Assembly (NCBI RefSeq): GCF_000156375.1
Contig: NZ_DS996355.1
Span: 324,646 to 388,645 of the forward strand
Direction: 5' to 3'
Length of the DNA: 64,000 bases
DNA from: Desulfovibrio piger ATCC 29098
Lineage (GTDB): Bacteria; Desulfobacterota; Desulfovibrionia; Desulfovibrionales; Desulfovibrionaceae
Below are positions 26,052 through 35,062 of this stretch, one piece after another. The translations under genes and the position numbers were made by a program. Numbering within the stretch: the stretch's first letter is position 1; each line of letters begins with the position of its first letter. The notes beneath the pieces were generated by a model that was not told the origin of the DNA, ran no database searches, and worked only from the letters and a program-made list of their open reading frames with translations.

Positions 26052-27503
26052 CTAAGCTATATCCCAGACCTGCCCTTCCACGGTGTCGCGCACGGCCACG
26101 CCCAGTTCGGCAAGCGCGGCGCGCAGTTCGTCGGAGCGGGCAAAGTCCTTGGCGGCACGGGCCGCGGCACGCTCGTCCAGAAGGGTCTGCACGCGCGGCA
26201 CGTCGATGTTCAGGCGGGCCGCCCGCTGGTCACGCAGGGCCAGCAGGAAGGTGGCCGGGTCCTGACCGAACAGGCCCAGCTGGGCCGACCAGTCATTGTG
26301 GCGTTCGAAGAATTCTTCCAGCAGGCGGCGGGCACCTTCGCCCGCGCGCAGGGCCTTGTCTTCCAGCACGCGGTTGACCAGACGCACCTGGGAGAAGATG
26401 TGGCCCAGGGCCTGGGCCGTGTTCACATCGTCGTCCAGCGCGGCATTGAAGCCCTGGCCGTGTTCGTCCCATTCCTTGAGGATGTCGGCGGGCAGATCGA
26501 CTTTCTTCCACTTGGCCCGTTCCAGAGCCTTGCCGGCTTCCAGCTGGCATTCGTAGATGCGCTGCAGGGCCTTTTCGGACTCGTCCATGATGTCGGCCGT
26601 GAAGTCGATGGGGCTGCGGTAATGCTTGCCCAGCAGGAAGAAACGCAGGGTCTCGGGCAGGTAGCTGGCCAGGATGTCGCGGATGGTCTTGAAGTTGCCC
26701 AGCGACTTGGACATCTTTTCGGCATTGACCTGCACGAAGCCGTTATGCACCCAGAAGCGGGCCAGCTGGCAGCTGCAGGCGGCTTCGGTCTGGGCGATTT
26801 CGTTCTCATGATGGGGGAAGATGAGGTCCTGGCCGCCGCCGTGGATATCCAGGGGCAGGTATTCCTTGCTCATGGCCGAGCATTCGATATGCCAGCCGGG
26901 ACGGCCCTTGCCCCAGGGGCTTTCCCAGAAGGGCTCGCCGGGCTTGGCCGCCTTCCACAGGGCAAAGTCCAGCGGATCCTGCTTTTCTTCACCGGGAGCC
27001 ACACGGGCACCGGCCTGCAATTCGTCCAGGCTGCGGCCGGAGAGCTTGCCGTAAGGCGGATAGGCACGCACGCGGAAGTACACGTCGCCGGACGGCACGG
27101 CATAGGCCTTGCCCTGGGCGATGAGCTCGGAACAGAGATCCTGCATCTGCTGGATGTATTCGGTGGCGCGGGGCTCGTGATCGGCACGCACCACGTTCAG
27201 GCGGTCCATGTCTTCATGAAAGGCATCGATATAGGTCTGTCCCACTTCACGCCAGTCACGCTTTTCCTCGTTGGCGCGGCGGATAATCTTGTCGTCCACG
27301 TCGGTGAAGTTGCGGACAAAGGTCACATCCAGCCCCAGGGCGCGCAGGTGGCGCACCAGCACGTCGAAAACCAGGGCGGAACGGGCATGGCCGATGTGGC
27401 AATAGTCATAGGCGGTGATGCCGCAAACATACATGTTGACCTTGCCGGGCCGGACAGGGACGAATTCTTCCTTTTTACGGGTAAGGGTATTGTACAGCTG
27501 CAT
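26052..27503 (-). CDS. cysS: Cysteinyl-tRNA synthetase
   Basis: A 483-aa class I aminoacyl-tRNA synthetase charging tRNA-Cys. The zinc site begins with C27 in [12 protein letters not shown]-type sequence HIGH at 36-39 and KMSKS (EKMSKSLGN) are intact, and CSAMS...[17 protein letters not shown] is diagnostic. The C-terminal DALR-like helical domain is present. ATG 27503 is chosen because family members begin MxLYNTLTR; the GTG 12 bases upstream has no better site. It follows rpiB by 15 bases. Confidence 0.97.
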   Translation of the reverse strand: MQLYNTLTRKKEEFVPVRPGKVNMYVCGITAYDYCHIGHARSALVFDVLVRHLRALGLDVTFVRNFTDVDDKIIRRANEEKRDWREVGQTYIDAFHEDMDRLNVVRADHEPRATEYIQQMQDLCSELIAQGKAYAVPSGDVYFRVRAYPPYGKLSGRSLDELQAGARVAPGEEKQDPLDFALWKAAKPGEPFWESPWGKGRPGWHIECSAMSKEYLPLDIHGGGQDLIFPHHENEIAQTEAACSCQLARFWVHNGFVQVNAEKMSKSLGNFKTIRDILASYLPETLRFFLLGKHYRSPIDFTADIMDESEKALQRIYECQLEAGKALERAKWKKVDLPADILKEWDEHGQGFNAALDDDVNTAQALGHIFSQVRLVNRVLEDKALRAGEGARRLLEEFFERHNDWSAQLGLFGQDPATFLLALRDQRAARLNIDVPRVQTLLDERAAARAAKDFARSDELRAALAELGVAVRDTVEGQVWDIA

Positions 27504-27518
27504 GACGGGTCCCACAGA

Positions 27519-27947
27519 CTAGGCGTTGAGGAGATCGATACGGCGCTGGTGGCGGCCGCCTTCGAATTCGGTGGACAGGAAGGTATCGACGATGGCAAGC
27601 GCCAGCTCCACGCCCGTGACCCGGGCCCCCAGGCACAGCACGTTGGCATTGTTGTGCAGGCGGGTGAAGCGGGCATGCAGCTCCGTGGTGCACAGGGCCG
27701 CGCGGATGCCCTTGTGACGGTTGGCCGCGATGGACATGCCGATCCCCGTACCGCAGATCAGGATGCCGGGCACATCTTCGGCTTCGACAGCATTGCACAG
27801 GGCATGGGCGAACACGGGGTAATCGCAGCTTTCCTTGCTGTAGGTGCCGTGGTCGGTGACCGTATAGCCCATCTTTTCCAGATGGGCGCGCAGGGTTTCC
27901 TTGAGTTCGATACCGGCGTGGTCACAGGCCATGTGGATGGATTTCAT
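27519..27947 (-). CDS. rpiB: Ribose-5-phosphate isomerase B
   Basis: A 142-aa RpiB/LacAB-family isomerase interconverting ribulose 5-phosphate and ribose 5-phosphate. The N-terminal ACDHAGIELK, the catalytic-cysteine loop ILICGTGIGMSIAANRHKGIRAA, and RLHNNANVLCLGAR are all typical. The active-site Cys is in CGTGIG. Length matches the family. It follows the LolB-like gene by 15 bases and may feed prs, which lies downstream in the same run. Confidence 0.95.
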   Translation of the reverse strand: MKSIHMACDHAGIELKETLRAHLEKMGYTVTDHGTYSKESCDYPVFAHALCNAVEAEDVPGILICGTGIGMSIAANRHKGIRAALCTTELHARFTRLHNNANVLCLGARVTGVELALAIVDTFLSTEFEGGRHQRRIDLLNA

Positions 27948-27962
27948 GATCTCTCCTTAGGG

Positions 27963-28730
27963 TTATTGCTGGGGAGCCGTGTAGCGTTCCAGGGGCAGCA
28001 CCGGGGTGCTGTCCGGAAGAAGCAGACTCAGCTGTTCGTTACTGAAAGGAACCGGGGCCTGACGCTCCTTGACCAGCAGCACGGCCGTCTGGCCGTCGGG
28101 GTGGCGCAGGCTCACGCGGCGGGGCAGACCGGCCTCGTCATACGCGATGGCCATGCTCCAGCCGCGGCTGCCGTTTTCCTGCCAGGCCACAGCCTGGCCC
28201 TGGGCGTCGATCTCCAGAAGGCCGCCCACGGCAGAAGAAAGGGTAAAACCGACATGGCCGTTGGCAAGAGCCTGACTGCCGGAGTAGCGGTCGCCGAAGA
28301 CCGTCACGAGACGGCCGTTGAGCAGGGCCGCCAGCTCATCCAGGGCAAAGGGCACCGGTACGCCCACGCGCAGCAGGGGCTTGTTGCTGCCCTGATGGAA
28401 AAAGGCCCGGTTCTCCGTAGGACTGTACACGAGGAATTCATCGCCGGATTCCCAGATCTTGGCCACCACGGCCCCGATACCGGCCATGACGTCCATGCGC
28501 AGGCTCCGGCTGTCATTGCCCCAGAGCAGGGCCGTGACACGCCGGGTGTCGCCTTCCGTACCAAAACGCAGACTGGCATTTAAAAGGTAAGGGGCCTCCT
28601 TGACGGCCCCGCTGCGGGCCACGAAGGCCTGCCAGCGGTCGGCGCTGTCGGCAGGGGGCACGGTGGAAGGCTGGCGGGCACAGGCCGAAGCCATGAATAT
28701 CAGGACGATGAGACAAAGGATCTTTTTCAT
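27963..28730 (-). CDS. LolB-like outer-membrane lipoprotein
   Basis: A 255-aa lipoprotein. The signal peptide ends in a lipobox (ASAC) with lipidated Cys at about 17. The mature region has the alternating beta-strand pattern of LolB/LolA or DUF4292 proteins (RVTALLWGNDSRSLRMDVMAGIGAVVAKIW; DEFLVYSPTENRAFFHQGS). LolB receives lipoproteins from LolA at the outer membrane; identity is modest, so the function is inferred. Its start overlaps the stop of the TPR lipoprotein gene by 4 bases, indicating coupling. Confidence 0.65.
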   Translation of the reverse strand: MKKILCLIVLIFMASACARQPSTVPPADSADRWQAFVARSGAVKEAPYLLNASLRFGTEGDTRRVTALLWGNDSRSLRMDVMAGIGAVVAKIWESGDEFLVYSPTENRAFFHQGSNKPLLRVGVPVPFALDELAALLNGRLVTVFGDRYSGSQALANGHVGFTLSSAVGGLLEIDAQGQAVAWQENGSRGWSMAIAYDEAGLPRRVSLRHPDGQTAVLLVKERQAPVPFSNEQLSLLLPDSTPVLPLERYTAPQQ

Positions 28731-30457
28731 AGGTCCCCCAGACGCTGGCGCAAGGAATCCGCATTGGCAGGTTTGAGTTTCAGGGCCTGTTCGTAGGCCT
28801 TGCGGGCTTCTTCTTTCTGGCCCGCGGCGGTGGCGATGTCGCCGTAATGTTCCAGGATCTCGGCTTCAGGCGAGGGGACGAGAGCCACCGCGCGCCGTAT
28901 GGTCTGCAGGGCCTCTTCCGTACGGCCCAGGCGGAACAGGGCCCAGGCCAGGGAATCCACGATGAAGAATTGGTCAGGGGCCAGACGGTCGGCCCTCTGC
29001 AGCAGCTCCAGGGCGTGTTCCAGATCCTTCCCCTGTACGGCCAGGCTGTAGCCCACATAGTTCAGAGCCTGATAGTGCTCCGGGTGGCTGGCGATGATGC
29101 CCTGCATGACCTTCATGGCTTCATCGCGTTTGCCAAGGCTGTCCAGAAGGCTGCCGAGGGTAAAGGCCAGTTCCGAGCTTTCCGGGACGATCTCCACGGC
29201 CTGGCGGGCCCTGGCCAGGGCCTCGTCCATGGCCTTGAGACGGGCCAGCAGACGGACCTCCAGCAACAGCAGGGTCTCGTTGCGGGCGTGGCGCTGCTGC
29301 AGATCGCGTACGGAGGCCAGGGCTTCCTTTTCCTTGCCGGCATCGGCCAGGATCTGGGCCTTCAGACCTTCCGCCTGCACGGCCGTGGGACTGGTGGCCG
29401 GGATACGTGCCAGCCAGCTCAGGGCCAGTTCCGTATCGCGGCGCTGGTCGCGGGCGATCCCGGCCAGCATCAGGAAAACGTCGGGCGGCACGCCCGGTTC
29501 GTCCAGCATCTCCTTGAGCAGCCGTTCCGCCTGCAAATAATGGCGGCTTTCCAGGAACATGCTGATGGCGGTGAGCTTGAACGCCGCGGCATCCGGGCCC
29601 TTGCGGAAATATTTCAGGGCCTTTTCCGGCTGGTTGAGGCGCAGCGAAAGATGGACAAGGCGCAGGCACACGTCCTGCTCGGAGACCTGGAGCTTGAGCA
29701 GCTTTTCGTAGATGGTGCGGGCCTCGTTCCACTGTTTTTGCTGTTCGTAGGCATAGGCCAGCTCCACCAGGGCCTCGACGAAGTCCGGCATGGCCTGGAT
29801 GGCCTTCTGAAGCAGCGGGATGGCTTCCGCACGGCGCTGCATCCCGATCAGAGCCCGGGCATGGTAATAATCCACCATGGGCGTCCGCTCACCGGCCGCG
29901 ATATTGCCGATGTGCTTTTCCGCCTCATCGAATCTTTTGGCCTTGACCAGCAGCAGGATCAGCTCCATGCGGGCATCCAGGGAATCGGGATGCCGCGCCA
30001 CGAAGGCCTGGATCTGTTCCAGGCCCTGTTCCGTCTTGCCGTGGGCAGCCAGGGCCTCGGCGCTGAACAGATTGAGGGGCAGATCGTCGGGCCAGACCTG
30101 CAGGCCCAGCTCCAGCAGGGGCAGCACCTTTTCCGAACGGCGGCTGTCCAGCCACAGGGCACCTTCCAGCCAGGCCTTGGCCGGCAGGGTGCCGCCGGTC
30201 ATCTGCTGGGCCGCCTGCAGGAGCAGTTCTTCATCCTCGTCGGCAAGGGCCTGCATATAAAGGAGGTAGGCGTAGGTATCCTTGGCGGCCGGCGAAAGCT
30301 CTTTTTCCTCGGGCAGGATCTCGATGCCCTGGAAGGAGGGAGAAGCGGCCCCGCTCCGGGGCTGGGTGGAGGCACAGCCGCCGCATCCCAGCAGGGAAAG
30401 GGACAGCGAACCGCTCAGCAGGGCAGAGCAGAGCAGGAGGATGGTCTTGTTTTTCAT
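28727..30457 (-). CDS. TPR-repeat lipoprotein
   Basis: A 576-aa protein with a lipoprotein signal peptide (lipobox LLGC, Cys about 25) and tetratricopeptide repeats across nearly the whole mature part. Clear repeat units include FVEALVELAYAYEQQKQWNE, SELAFTLGSLLDSLGKRDEA and QFFIVDSLAWALFRLGRTEE. It probably acts as a membrane-anchored scaffold in the periplasm. It starts 3 bases after the rpoH stop and overlaps the LolB-like gene, linking envelope biogenesis to the heat-shock sigma gene. No catalytic domain is visible. Confidence 0.85.
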   Translation of the reverse strand: MKNKTILLLCSALLSGSLSLSLLGCGGCASTQPRSGAASPSFQGIEILPEEKELSPAAKDTYAYLLYMQALADEDEELLLQAAQQMTGGTLPAKAWLEGALWLDSRRSEKVLPLLELGLQVWPDDLPLNLFSAEALAAHGKTEQGLEQIQAFVARHPDSLDARMELILLLVKAKRFDEAEKHIGNIAAGERTPMVDYYHARALIGMQRRAEAIPLLQKAIQAMPDFVEALVELAYAYEQQKQWNEARTIYEKLLKLQVSEQDVCLRLVHLSLRLNQPEKALKYFRKGPDAAAFKLTAISMFLESRHYLQAERLLKEMLDEPGVPPDVFLMLAGIARDQRRDTELALSWLARIPATSPTAVQAEGLKAQILADAGKEKEALASVRDLQQRHARNETLLLLEVRLLARLKAMDEALARARQAVEIVPESSELAFTLGSLLDSLGKRDEAMKVMQGIIASHPEHYQALNYVGYSLAVQGKDLEHALELLQRADRLAPDQFFIVDSLAWALFRLGRTEEALQTIRRAVALVPSPEAEILEHYGDIATAAGQKEEARKAYEQALKLKPANADSLRQRLGDL

Positions 30458-30460
30458 AGA

Positions 30461-31555
30461 TTATTGAATCCAGGCGTCGGAAAAGTCCTTGATGTCCAGG
30501 GCCAGATGCTGGCGGATCTTCTCCAGAAGACGGGCTTCCAGCTGGCGCACGCGTTCGCGGGTCACGTTATATCGTTCGCCGATCTCGCGCAAGGTGACGG
30601 GGTCATCTGTCAGCAGGCGGTTCTGCAGGATATAGAGTTCCTTTTCGTTGAGCTTGGGCAGGATGGTCTTGAGCTTTTCGCGCAACAGCTCCGCCACTTC
30701 GGAATCCCCCAGGCTGTCTTCGATGCCCGGGCCAAGAGCCGGGAGGAAGTCCATGCGGGTGGCACCGCCGGCATCTTCCCCCACCTGGGCGTTGAGGGAA
30801 AGATCGTTGGCGGCAAGGCGCTGGTCCATCTCGGTGATCTGTTCCTCGCTGACGCCCAGACGCTCGGAGAGCATGGCGGCATCGGGATCGAAGCCCTGGG
30901 CTATCAGCTTTTGCCGTTCTCGATTGAGGTTGTAGAACAGCTTGCGCTGCACCTGGGTGGTGCCGATCTTGACCATGCGCCAGTTATCCATGATGAACTT
31001 GAGGATATAGGCCTTGATCCAGAAGGAAGCGTAGTAGGAGAATTTGATGCCCTTGTCGGGGTCGAACTTGTTGACGGCCCGCATGAGGCCCACATTGCCT
31101 TCCTGGACGAGGTCGAGGACGTTCTGCATCCAGCGGCGCTGGAAATCCATGGCGATGCGCACCACAAGGCGCAGATGCGACGAGACCAGCCGGAAGGCCG
31201 CGTCGGGGTCGTTATGATCGCGGACCCGCACGGCCAGCTCGTGTTCTTCCTCGGGCTTGAGCATGGGGAAGCGGCTCACCTCGCGCAGGTAAAGCTGCAA
31301 ACTGTCCCGGCCGCCGGTGGACGGCAGGCGGGGCATGGACGGCGCAGGGAGGCTGGATTCGTCATGGCTGCCTTCGGTGAGCAGCATGGGGCCGTCGTCG
31401 CCCACATCCAGTATCTCGCCCTGGTCGAGGCTGTCCTCATCGAGTTCTTCCAGCGAGTCCAGAGAGCTGTCTTCGTCTGCGGCATCCAGGACTTCCACGT
31501 CCGCCACAGGCGCGGAAGAAGGGTGATCGGGGACATTCTTGTTGTTTTTCTTCAT
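30461..31555 (-). CDS. rpoH: RNA polymerase heat-shock sigma factor RpoH (sigma-32)
   Basis: A 364-aa group 3 sigma factor. Region 2 (VSSHLRLVVRIAMDF, FWIKAYILKFIMDNWRMVKIG) is followed by the RpoH box QRKLFYNLNRERQKL, the feature that separates sigma-32 from other sigma-70 members. Region 4 ends with VTLREIGERYNVTRERVRQL. An acidic, low-complexity extension of about 80 residues precedes region 1.2; E. coli RpoH (284 aa) lacks it. AGGA lies 6 bases upstream of the ATG, and a leader hairpin sits just before that. It heads a long run of genes that includes two protease genes. Confidence 0.93.
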   Translation of the reverse strand: MKKNNKNVPDHPSSAPVADVEVLDAADEDSSLDSLEELDEDSLDQGEILDVGDDGPMLLTEGSHDESSLPAPSMPRLPSTGGRDSLQLYLREVSRFPMLKPEEEHELAVRVRDHNDPDAAFRLVSSHLRLVVRIAMDFQRRWMQNVLDLVQEGNVGLMRAVNKFDPDKGIKFSYYASFWIKAYILKFIMDNWRMVKIGTTQVQRKLFYNLNRERQKLIAQGFDPDAAMLSERLGVSEEQITEMDQRLAANDLSLNAQVGEDAGGATRMDFLPALGPGIEDSLGDSEVAELLREKLKTILPKLNEKELYILQNRLLTDDPVTLREIGERYNVTRERVRQLEARLLEKIRQHLALDIKDFSDAWIQ

Positions 31556-31567
31556 TATTTTCCTCAG

Positions 31568-31602
31568 GGGGCTGATGACATCCCTGATGTCGGTGTAGCC
31601 CC
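31568..31602 (-). promoter_or_regulatory. Leader hairpin of rpoH mRNA
   Basis: In the minus-strand transcript GGGGCT pairs with AGCCCC (outer, 31602-31597 with 31573-31568) and GACATC with GATGTC (inner). The hairpin ends only a few bases before the AGGA of rpoH, so folding could influence ribosome loading. No T tract follows. Confidence 0.55.
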
Positions 31603-31722
31603 ATGCTATAGTTTTGATTTGTCCTTTTCAATGATTTTCAGTAGTAAAAGCCTTGCGGCTGCCTTGCGGCCGGCCCTTTGACGGGCAGATGCCACATTTT
31701 ATTACAAAGGCTGGGTACAGGA

Positions 31723-34125
31723 ATGAAATTTGTTCAGCGCCTTGCGGAAAGGCGCCCGTTGTTGCTCGATGGCGCCATGGGGACCATGTTGCAGGCTTCC
31801 GGCCTGCCGGCCGGGGTGAGCCCGGAAGAGTTCTGCATGGAGCGACCGGATATCCTTCAGGGTATCCACAAAGCCTATCTCGATGCGGGAGTGGACATCA
31901 TCACTTCGTGCACGTTCGGCGGCAATCCCTGCAAGCTCCCGGCCTCCCTGGATGTTTTTACCTTCAACAAGCGGATGGTGGAGACCGCGCGCGCCGCTGC
32001 CGCCCAGGCCGGACGTCCCGTCTTCGTGGCCGGCAACGTGGGCCCGAGCGGCCATTTTGCCCGTCCTCTGGGCGATATGGAGCCTGAAGAGCTCATCAAG
32101 GCCTTCTCGGAACAGATCCGCGGCCTTGTGGCCGGTGGTGCGGACCTCATCTTCATCGAGACCCAGTTCGACTTGGCCGAAGCCAGGGCCGCCGTGACGG
32201 CTGCGCGTCAGGTCTGCGACTTGCCCGTCATGGTCTCCATGACCTTCGAACAGGGCGCCAGCCTGACGGGCTCTTCTCCCACCATTTTTGCCGAGACCAT
32301 GCAGAACATGGGCGTTGCGGCCCTGGGTACCAACTGCAGTCTGGGGCCGGACCAGATGCTGCCCGTGGTGGAAGAGCTGCTGTCCGTCTGTGCCTGTCCC
32401 GTCGTCGCGGAACCCAATGCCGGGCTGCCGGAACTGCGCGGCTCGGAGACCGTTTTTCCGCTGGGGCCGGAAGCCTTTGCCCAAAAAACGGCGGCGTTCG
32501 CGGCCCGTGGAGCACGGGTGCTGGGCGGCTGCTGCGGTACCACGCCCCGGCATCTGGCGGCCCTGCGCCAGGCCCTGGAAAGCGTGTCCTGCGACGAGCG
32601 TCCGGTGGTCAGCCCCGCGGGCATCTGCCTGACCAGTCGTTCGCAGCTCCTGCGCCTGGGAGAAGGGCAGCCGTTCAGCGTCATCGGCGAGCGCATCAAT
32701 CCCACGGGCAAGAAGGAACTGACCCGTCAGCTGCAGGCCGGGCAGTTCGACGAGGCTTTCCGTCTGGCCGATGAGCAGCTGCAGGCCGGGGCCCGTATCC
32801 TTGACGTGAACGTGGGCGCGTCCTTGGTGGACGAGACCGTGCTCCTGCCCGATCTGGTGCAGCGTCTGGTCTCCCGGGTGGACGTGCCCCTGTCGCTGGA
32901 TTCTTCCAATGCCCAGGCCATCGCCCGGGCATTGCCCTACTGTCCGGGCTCCTTCCTTGTCAATTCCATCAGCGGCGAAGCCGGACGCATGGAGCTGTTG
33001 GGGCCGGTCTGCCGCGATTTCGGCGCGCCCTTCATCCTGCTTCCCCTGCAGGGGACGAAGCTGCCCGTCCGGGCCTCCGAGCGTATCGCCATCGTGGAAA
33101 AACTGCTGGAGCAGGCCGACGCCCTGGGCATCCCCCGCCGTCTGGTGATGGTGGACATCCTGGCCCTGTCGGTGTCCTCCAAGCCTGAGGGCGCCCTGCA
33201 ATGCCTTGAGATGGTCCGCTGGTGCCGCAGCCAGGGCCTGGCGACCACGCTGGGGCTTTCCAATGTCTCGTTCGGCCTGCCTGCCCGCGACCTGCTCAAT
33301 GCCACCTTCATGGCCATGTGCGCGGGTGCCGGTCTGTCTTCCTGTATCGCCAATCCTTCCGCCCCCCGTCTGCATGAGGCCTGTGATGCCGTAGCCGTGC
33401 TGCAGGGGAGCGACAGCAACGCCGGTTCATTCATCGCCTCCTATGCCGACTGGAAAGCCAGCGGCGGTGTGGTCAGGGCCGGCACGGGACCGGGCGCCGC
33501 TGCCGAGACCCTGGGGGATGCCGTCCTTTTCGGCGATCTGGAGAACGTGCTGCCCCTGCTGGAAAAGGAACTGGCCGCCGGTGCCGAACCTTTCGCCCTG
33601 GTGCAGGACGTCCTGATCCCGGCCATCACCGAGGTGGGGACGCGCTATGAGCGCCGGGAGTACTTCCTGCCGCAGCTCATCCGCGCGGCGGAGACCATGC
33701 AGAAGGCCTTCGCCCACCTCAAGCCCCTGCTGGAAAAGAGCCGCGGTCCCGAGGAACGCCCCGTGATCGTCATGGCCACCGTGGAAGGGGACATCCACGA
33801 TATCGGCAAGAACATCGTCTGCCTGCTGCTGGGCAACCACGGCTTCGACGTCATCGACGCCGGCAAGGATGTCCCGGCGGAGCAGATTGTCGCTTGCGCT
33901 TTGGAACATAAGGCGCGTATCATCGGCCTGTCGGCTCTGATGACCACGACCATGGTACGGATGGAAGATACCATCCGCCTGGTGCGGGAGCGCGATCTCC
34001 CCATTAAAGTACTGGTGGGCGGCGCTGCCGTGACCCAGGCCTTTGCCGATGCCATCGGTGCGGACGCTTATTGCGAAGATGCGGTCAGCGCAGTGCGGGC
34101 CGCCAAACAGTTTGTCACAGGATAA
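31723..34125 (+). CDS. metH: B12-dependent methionine synthase (MetH lacking the reactivation domain)
   Basis: An 800-aa enzyme that transfers methyl from methyltetrahydrofolate to homocysteine via cobalamin. Domains in order: homocysteine-binding (about 1-285; zinc cysteines in LGTNCSLG and GGCCGTTPRH), pterin-binding (about 310-575; INPTGKKEL, DVNVGAS), B12 cap (about 600-680) and B12-binding with DIHDIGKN at 690-697, His692 being the cobalt ligand. It ends right after the B12 domain, so the roughly 300-residue AdoMet reactivation domain of E. coli MetH is absent. ATG 31723 matches family starts. It leads a plus-strand operon divergent from rpoH. Confidence 0.95.
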   Translation: MKFVQRLAERRPLLLDGAMGTMLQASGLPAGVSPEEFCMERPDILQGIHKAYLDAGVDIITSCTFGGNPCKLPASLDVFTFNKRMVETARAAAAQAGRPVFVAGNVGPSGHFARPLGDMEPEELIKAFSEQIRGLVAGGADLIFIETQFDLAEARAAVTAARQVCDLPVMVSMTFEQGASLTGSSPTIFAETMQNMGVAALGTNCSLGPDQMLPVVEELLSVCACPVVAEPNAGLPELRGSETVFPLGPEAFAQKTAAFAARGARVLGGCCGTTPRHLAALRQALESVSCDERPVVSPAGICLTSRSQLLRLGEGQPFSVIGERINPTGKKELTRQLQAGQFDEAFRLADEQLQAGARILDVNVGASLVDETVLLPDLVQRLVSRVDVPLSLDSSNAQAIARALPYCPGSFLVNSISGEAGRMELLGPVCRDFGAPFILLPLQGTKLPVRASERIAIVEKLLEQADALGIPRRLVMVDILALSVSSKPEGALQCLEMVRWCRSQGLATTLGLSNVSFGLPARDLLNATFMAMCAGAGLSSCIANPSAPRLHEACDAVAVLQGSDSNAGSFIASYADWKASGGVVRAGTGPGAAAETLGDAVLFGDLENVLPLLEKELAAGAEPFALVQDVLIPAITEVGTRYERREYFLPQLIRAAETMQKAFAHLKPLLEKSRGPEERPVIVMATVEGDIHDIGKNIVCLLLGNHGFDVIDAGKDVPAEQIVACALEHKARIIGLSALMTTTMVRMEDTIRLVRERDLPIKVLVGGAAVTQAFADAIGADAYCEDAVSAVRAAKQFVTG

Positions 34126-34129
34126 TCCC

Positions 34130-34591
34130 ATGAAGCGATTTGTTTTGCCCCTGCTGCTTCTGACCCTGTTCCTGCCCTGCCTGGCGCAGGCCCAGGAGTA
34201 CAAGACCGTGGGGCTCAAGGACCTGACCTCCATCGTGGCCCAGCACAAGGGCAAGGTCGTCATGCTCAACTTCTTCGCCACCTGGTGCCCCCCCTGCCGT
34301 GAGGAGATCCCGGATCTCGTCAGCCTGGCGCCCAAATATGAGGGCAAGGTCGTCATCGTGGGGCTCTCGGTGGATGAGGACGCGAGCACGCTCCCGGCCT
34401 TCCTTAAACGTCTGAAGGTCGACTACCCTGTATACAGGGCCGGTGATGATGTGATCCGTGCCTTCAACGTGCGCACCATCCCGCACAATGTTTTCTACGG
34501 CAAGAACGGGCGTCTGGCCCTGATGGGGTCGGGCATGGTCTCGAAAAAAGAACTGACGGAAATCTTTGATTCTCTCGGAGAGCAAAAGTAA
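34130..34591 (+). CDS. TlpA-like thioredoxin-family protein
   Basis: A 153-aa exported thiol-disulfide protein. A Sec signal peptide (about 1-21, ending LAQAQ) is followed by a thioredoxin fold with the WCPPC active site (C53, C56) in FFATWCPPCREE and a cis-Pro loop VRTIPHNVF. TlpA/ResA-type proteins reduce periplasmic cysteines, often for cytochrome c maturation; the substrate here is unknown. It starts 4 bases after metH and its TAA overlaps the next ATG by one base. Confidence 0.88.
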   Translation: MKRFVLPLLLLTLFLPCLAQAQEYKTVGLKDLTSIVAQHKGKVVMLNFFATWCPPCREEIPDLVSLAPKYEGKVVIVGLSVDEDASTLPAFLKRLKVDYPVYRAGDDVIRAFNVRTIPHNVFYGKNGRLALMGSGMVSKKELTEIFDSLGEQK

Positions 34592-35061
34592 TGAGCGACA
34601 CCTACACGGTACGCCGTGCGACCATGGACGATGTGAAGGATATCCATGCCCTGCTGATGGAAAATGCGCGCAAGGGCCTGCTGCTGCCCCGTGCGCTGAT
34701 CTTTCTGTACGGCCATGTCCGTAATTTCCTGGTCATCGACGATCCCCGGGGCGGCCTGGCCGCCTGTTGCGCCCTGGCGCCTGTCTGGGAAGACCTGGCC
34801 GAAGTCTGCTCCCTGGCCGTACGCGAAGATCTGCGCAAGCAGGGCCTGGGCCGCAAGATCGTGATGGCCTGCGTCGATGACTGTCGCATCCTGCACCTCA
34901 AAAAAGTCTTCTCCCTGACCTATCAGGCGGCTTTCTTTGAACGCATCGGCTTCCATGAGGTGGACAAGGGCGTCCTGCCCCAGAAGATCTGGGCCGACTG
35001 CGTGCACTGCGCCAAGTACCCCGACTGCGACGAAACCGCCATGTTCCTGGAGCTCGAGTAA
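34591..35061 (+). CDS. GNAT acetyltransferase, short N-acetylglutamate synthase-like
   Basis: A 156-aa GNAT-fold protein. The acetyl-CoA loop is visible as VREDLRKQGLGRKIV (about residues 77-90). The C-terminal PQKIWADCVHCAKYPDCDETAM, rich in cysteines, resembles the tail of short-form N-acetylglutamate synthases (stand-alone or fused to ArgH), which start arginine biosynthesis. No other arg gene is in the window, so the assignment rests on that tail alone. It is coupled to the tlpA-like gene and followed after 1 base by hpt. Confidence 0.65.
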   Translation: MSDTYTVRRATMDDVKDIHALLMENARKGLLLPRALIFLYGHVRNFLVIDDPRGGLAACCALAPVWEDLAEVCSLAVREDLRKQGLGRKIVMACVDDCRILHLKKVFSLTYQAAFFERIGFHEVDKGVLPQKIWADCVHCAKYPDCDETAMFLELE

Positions 35062-35062
35062 G

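Noticed and set aside
25731-28583. A 950-codon plus-strand open frame over cysS, rpiB and the LolB-like gene
   Set aside because: Shadow of well-supported minus-strand genes; no family resemblance.
28847-31681. Very long open frame on the plus strand, antisense to the TPR lipoprotein and rpoH genes
   Set aside because: High GC leaves many frames open; the minus-strand proteins have clear domains and ribosome-binding sites, so this is a shadow.
31603-31722. Cobalamin or SAM riboswitch upstream of metH
   Set aside because: The leader is about 120 bases and lacks the conserved B12-box or S-box elements I could recognise.
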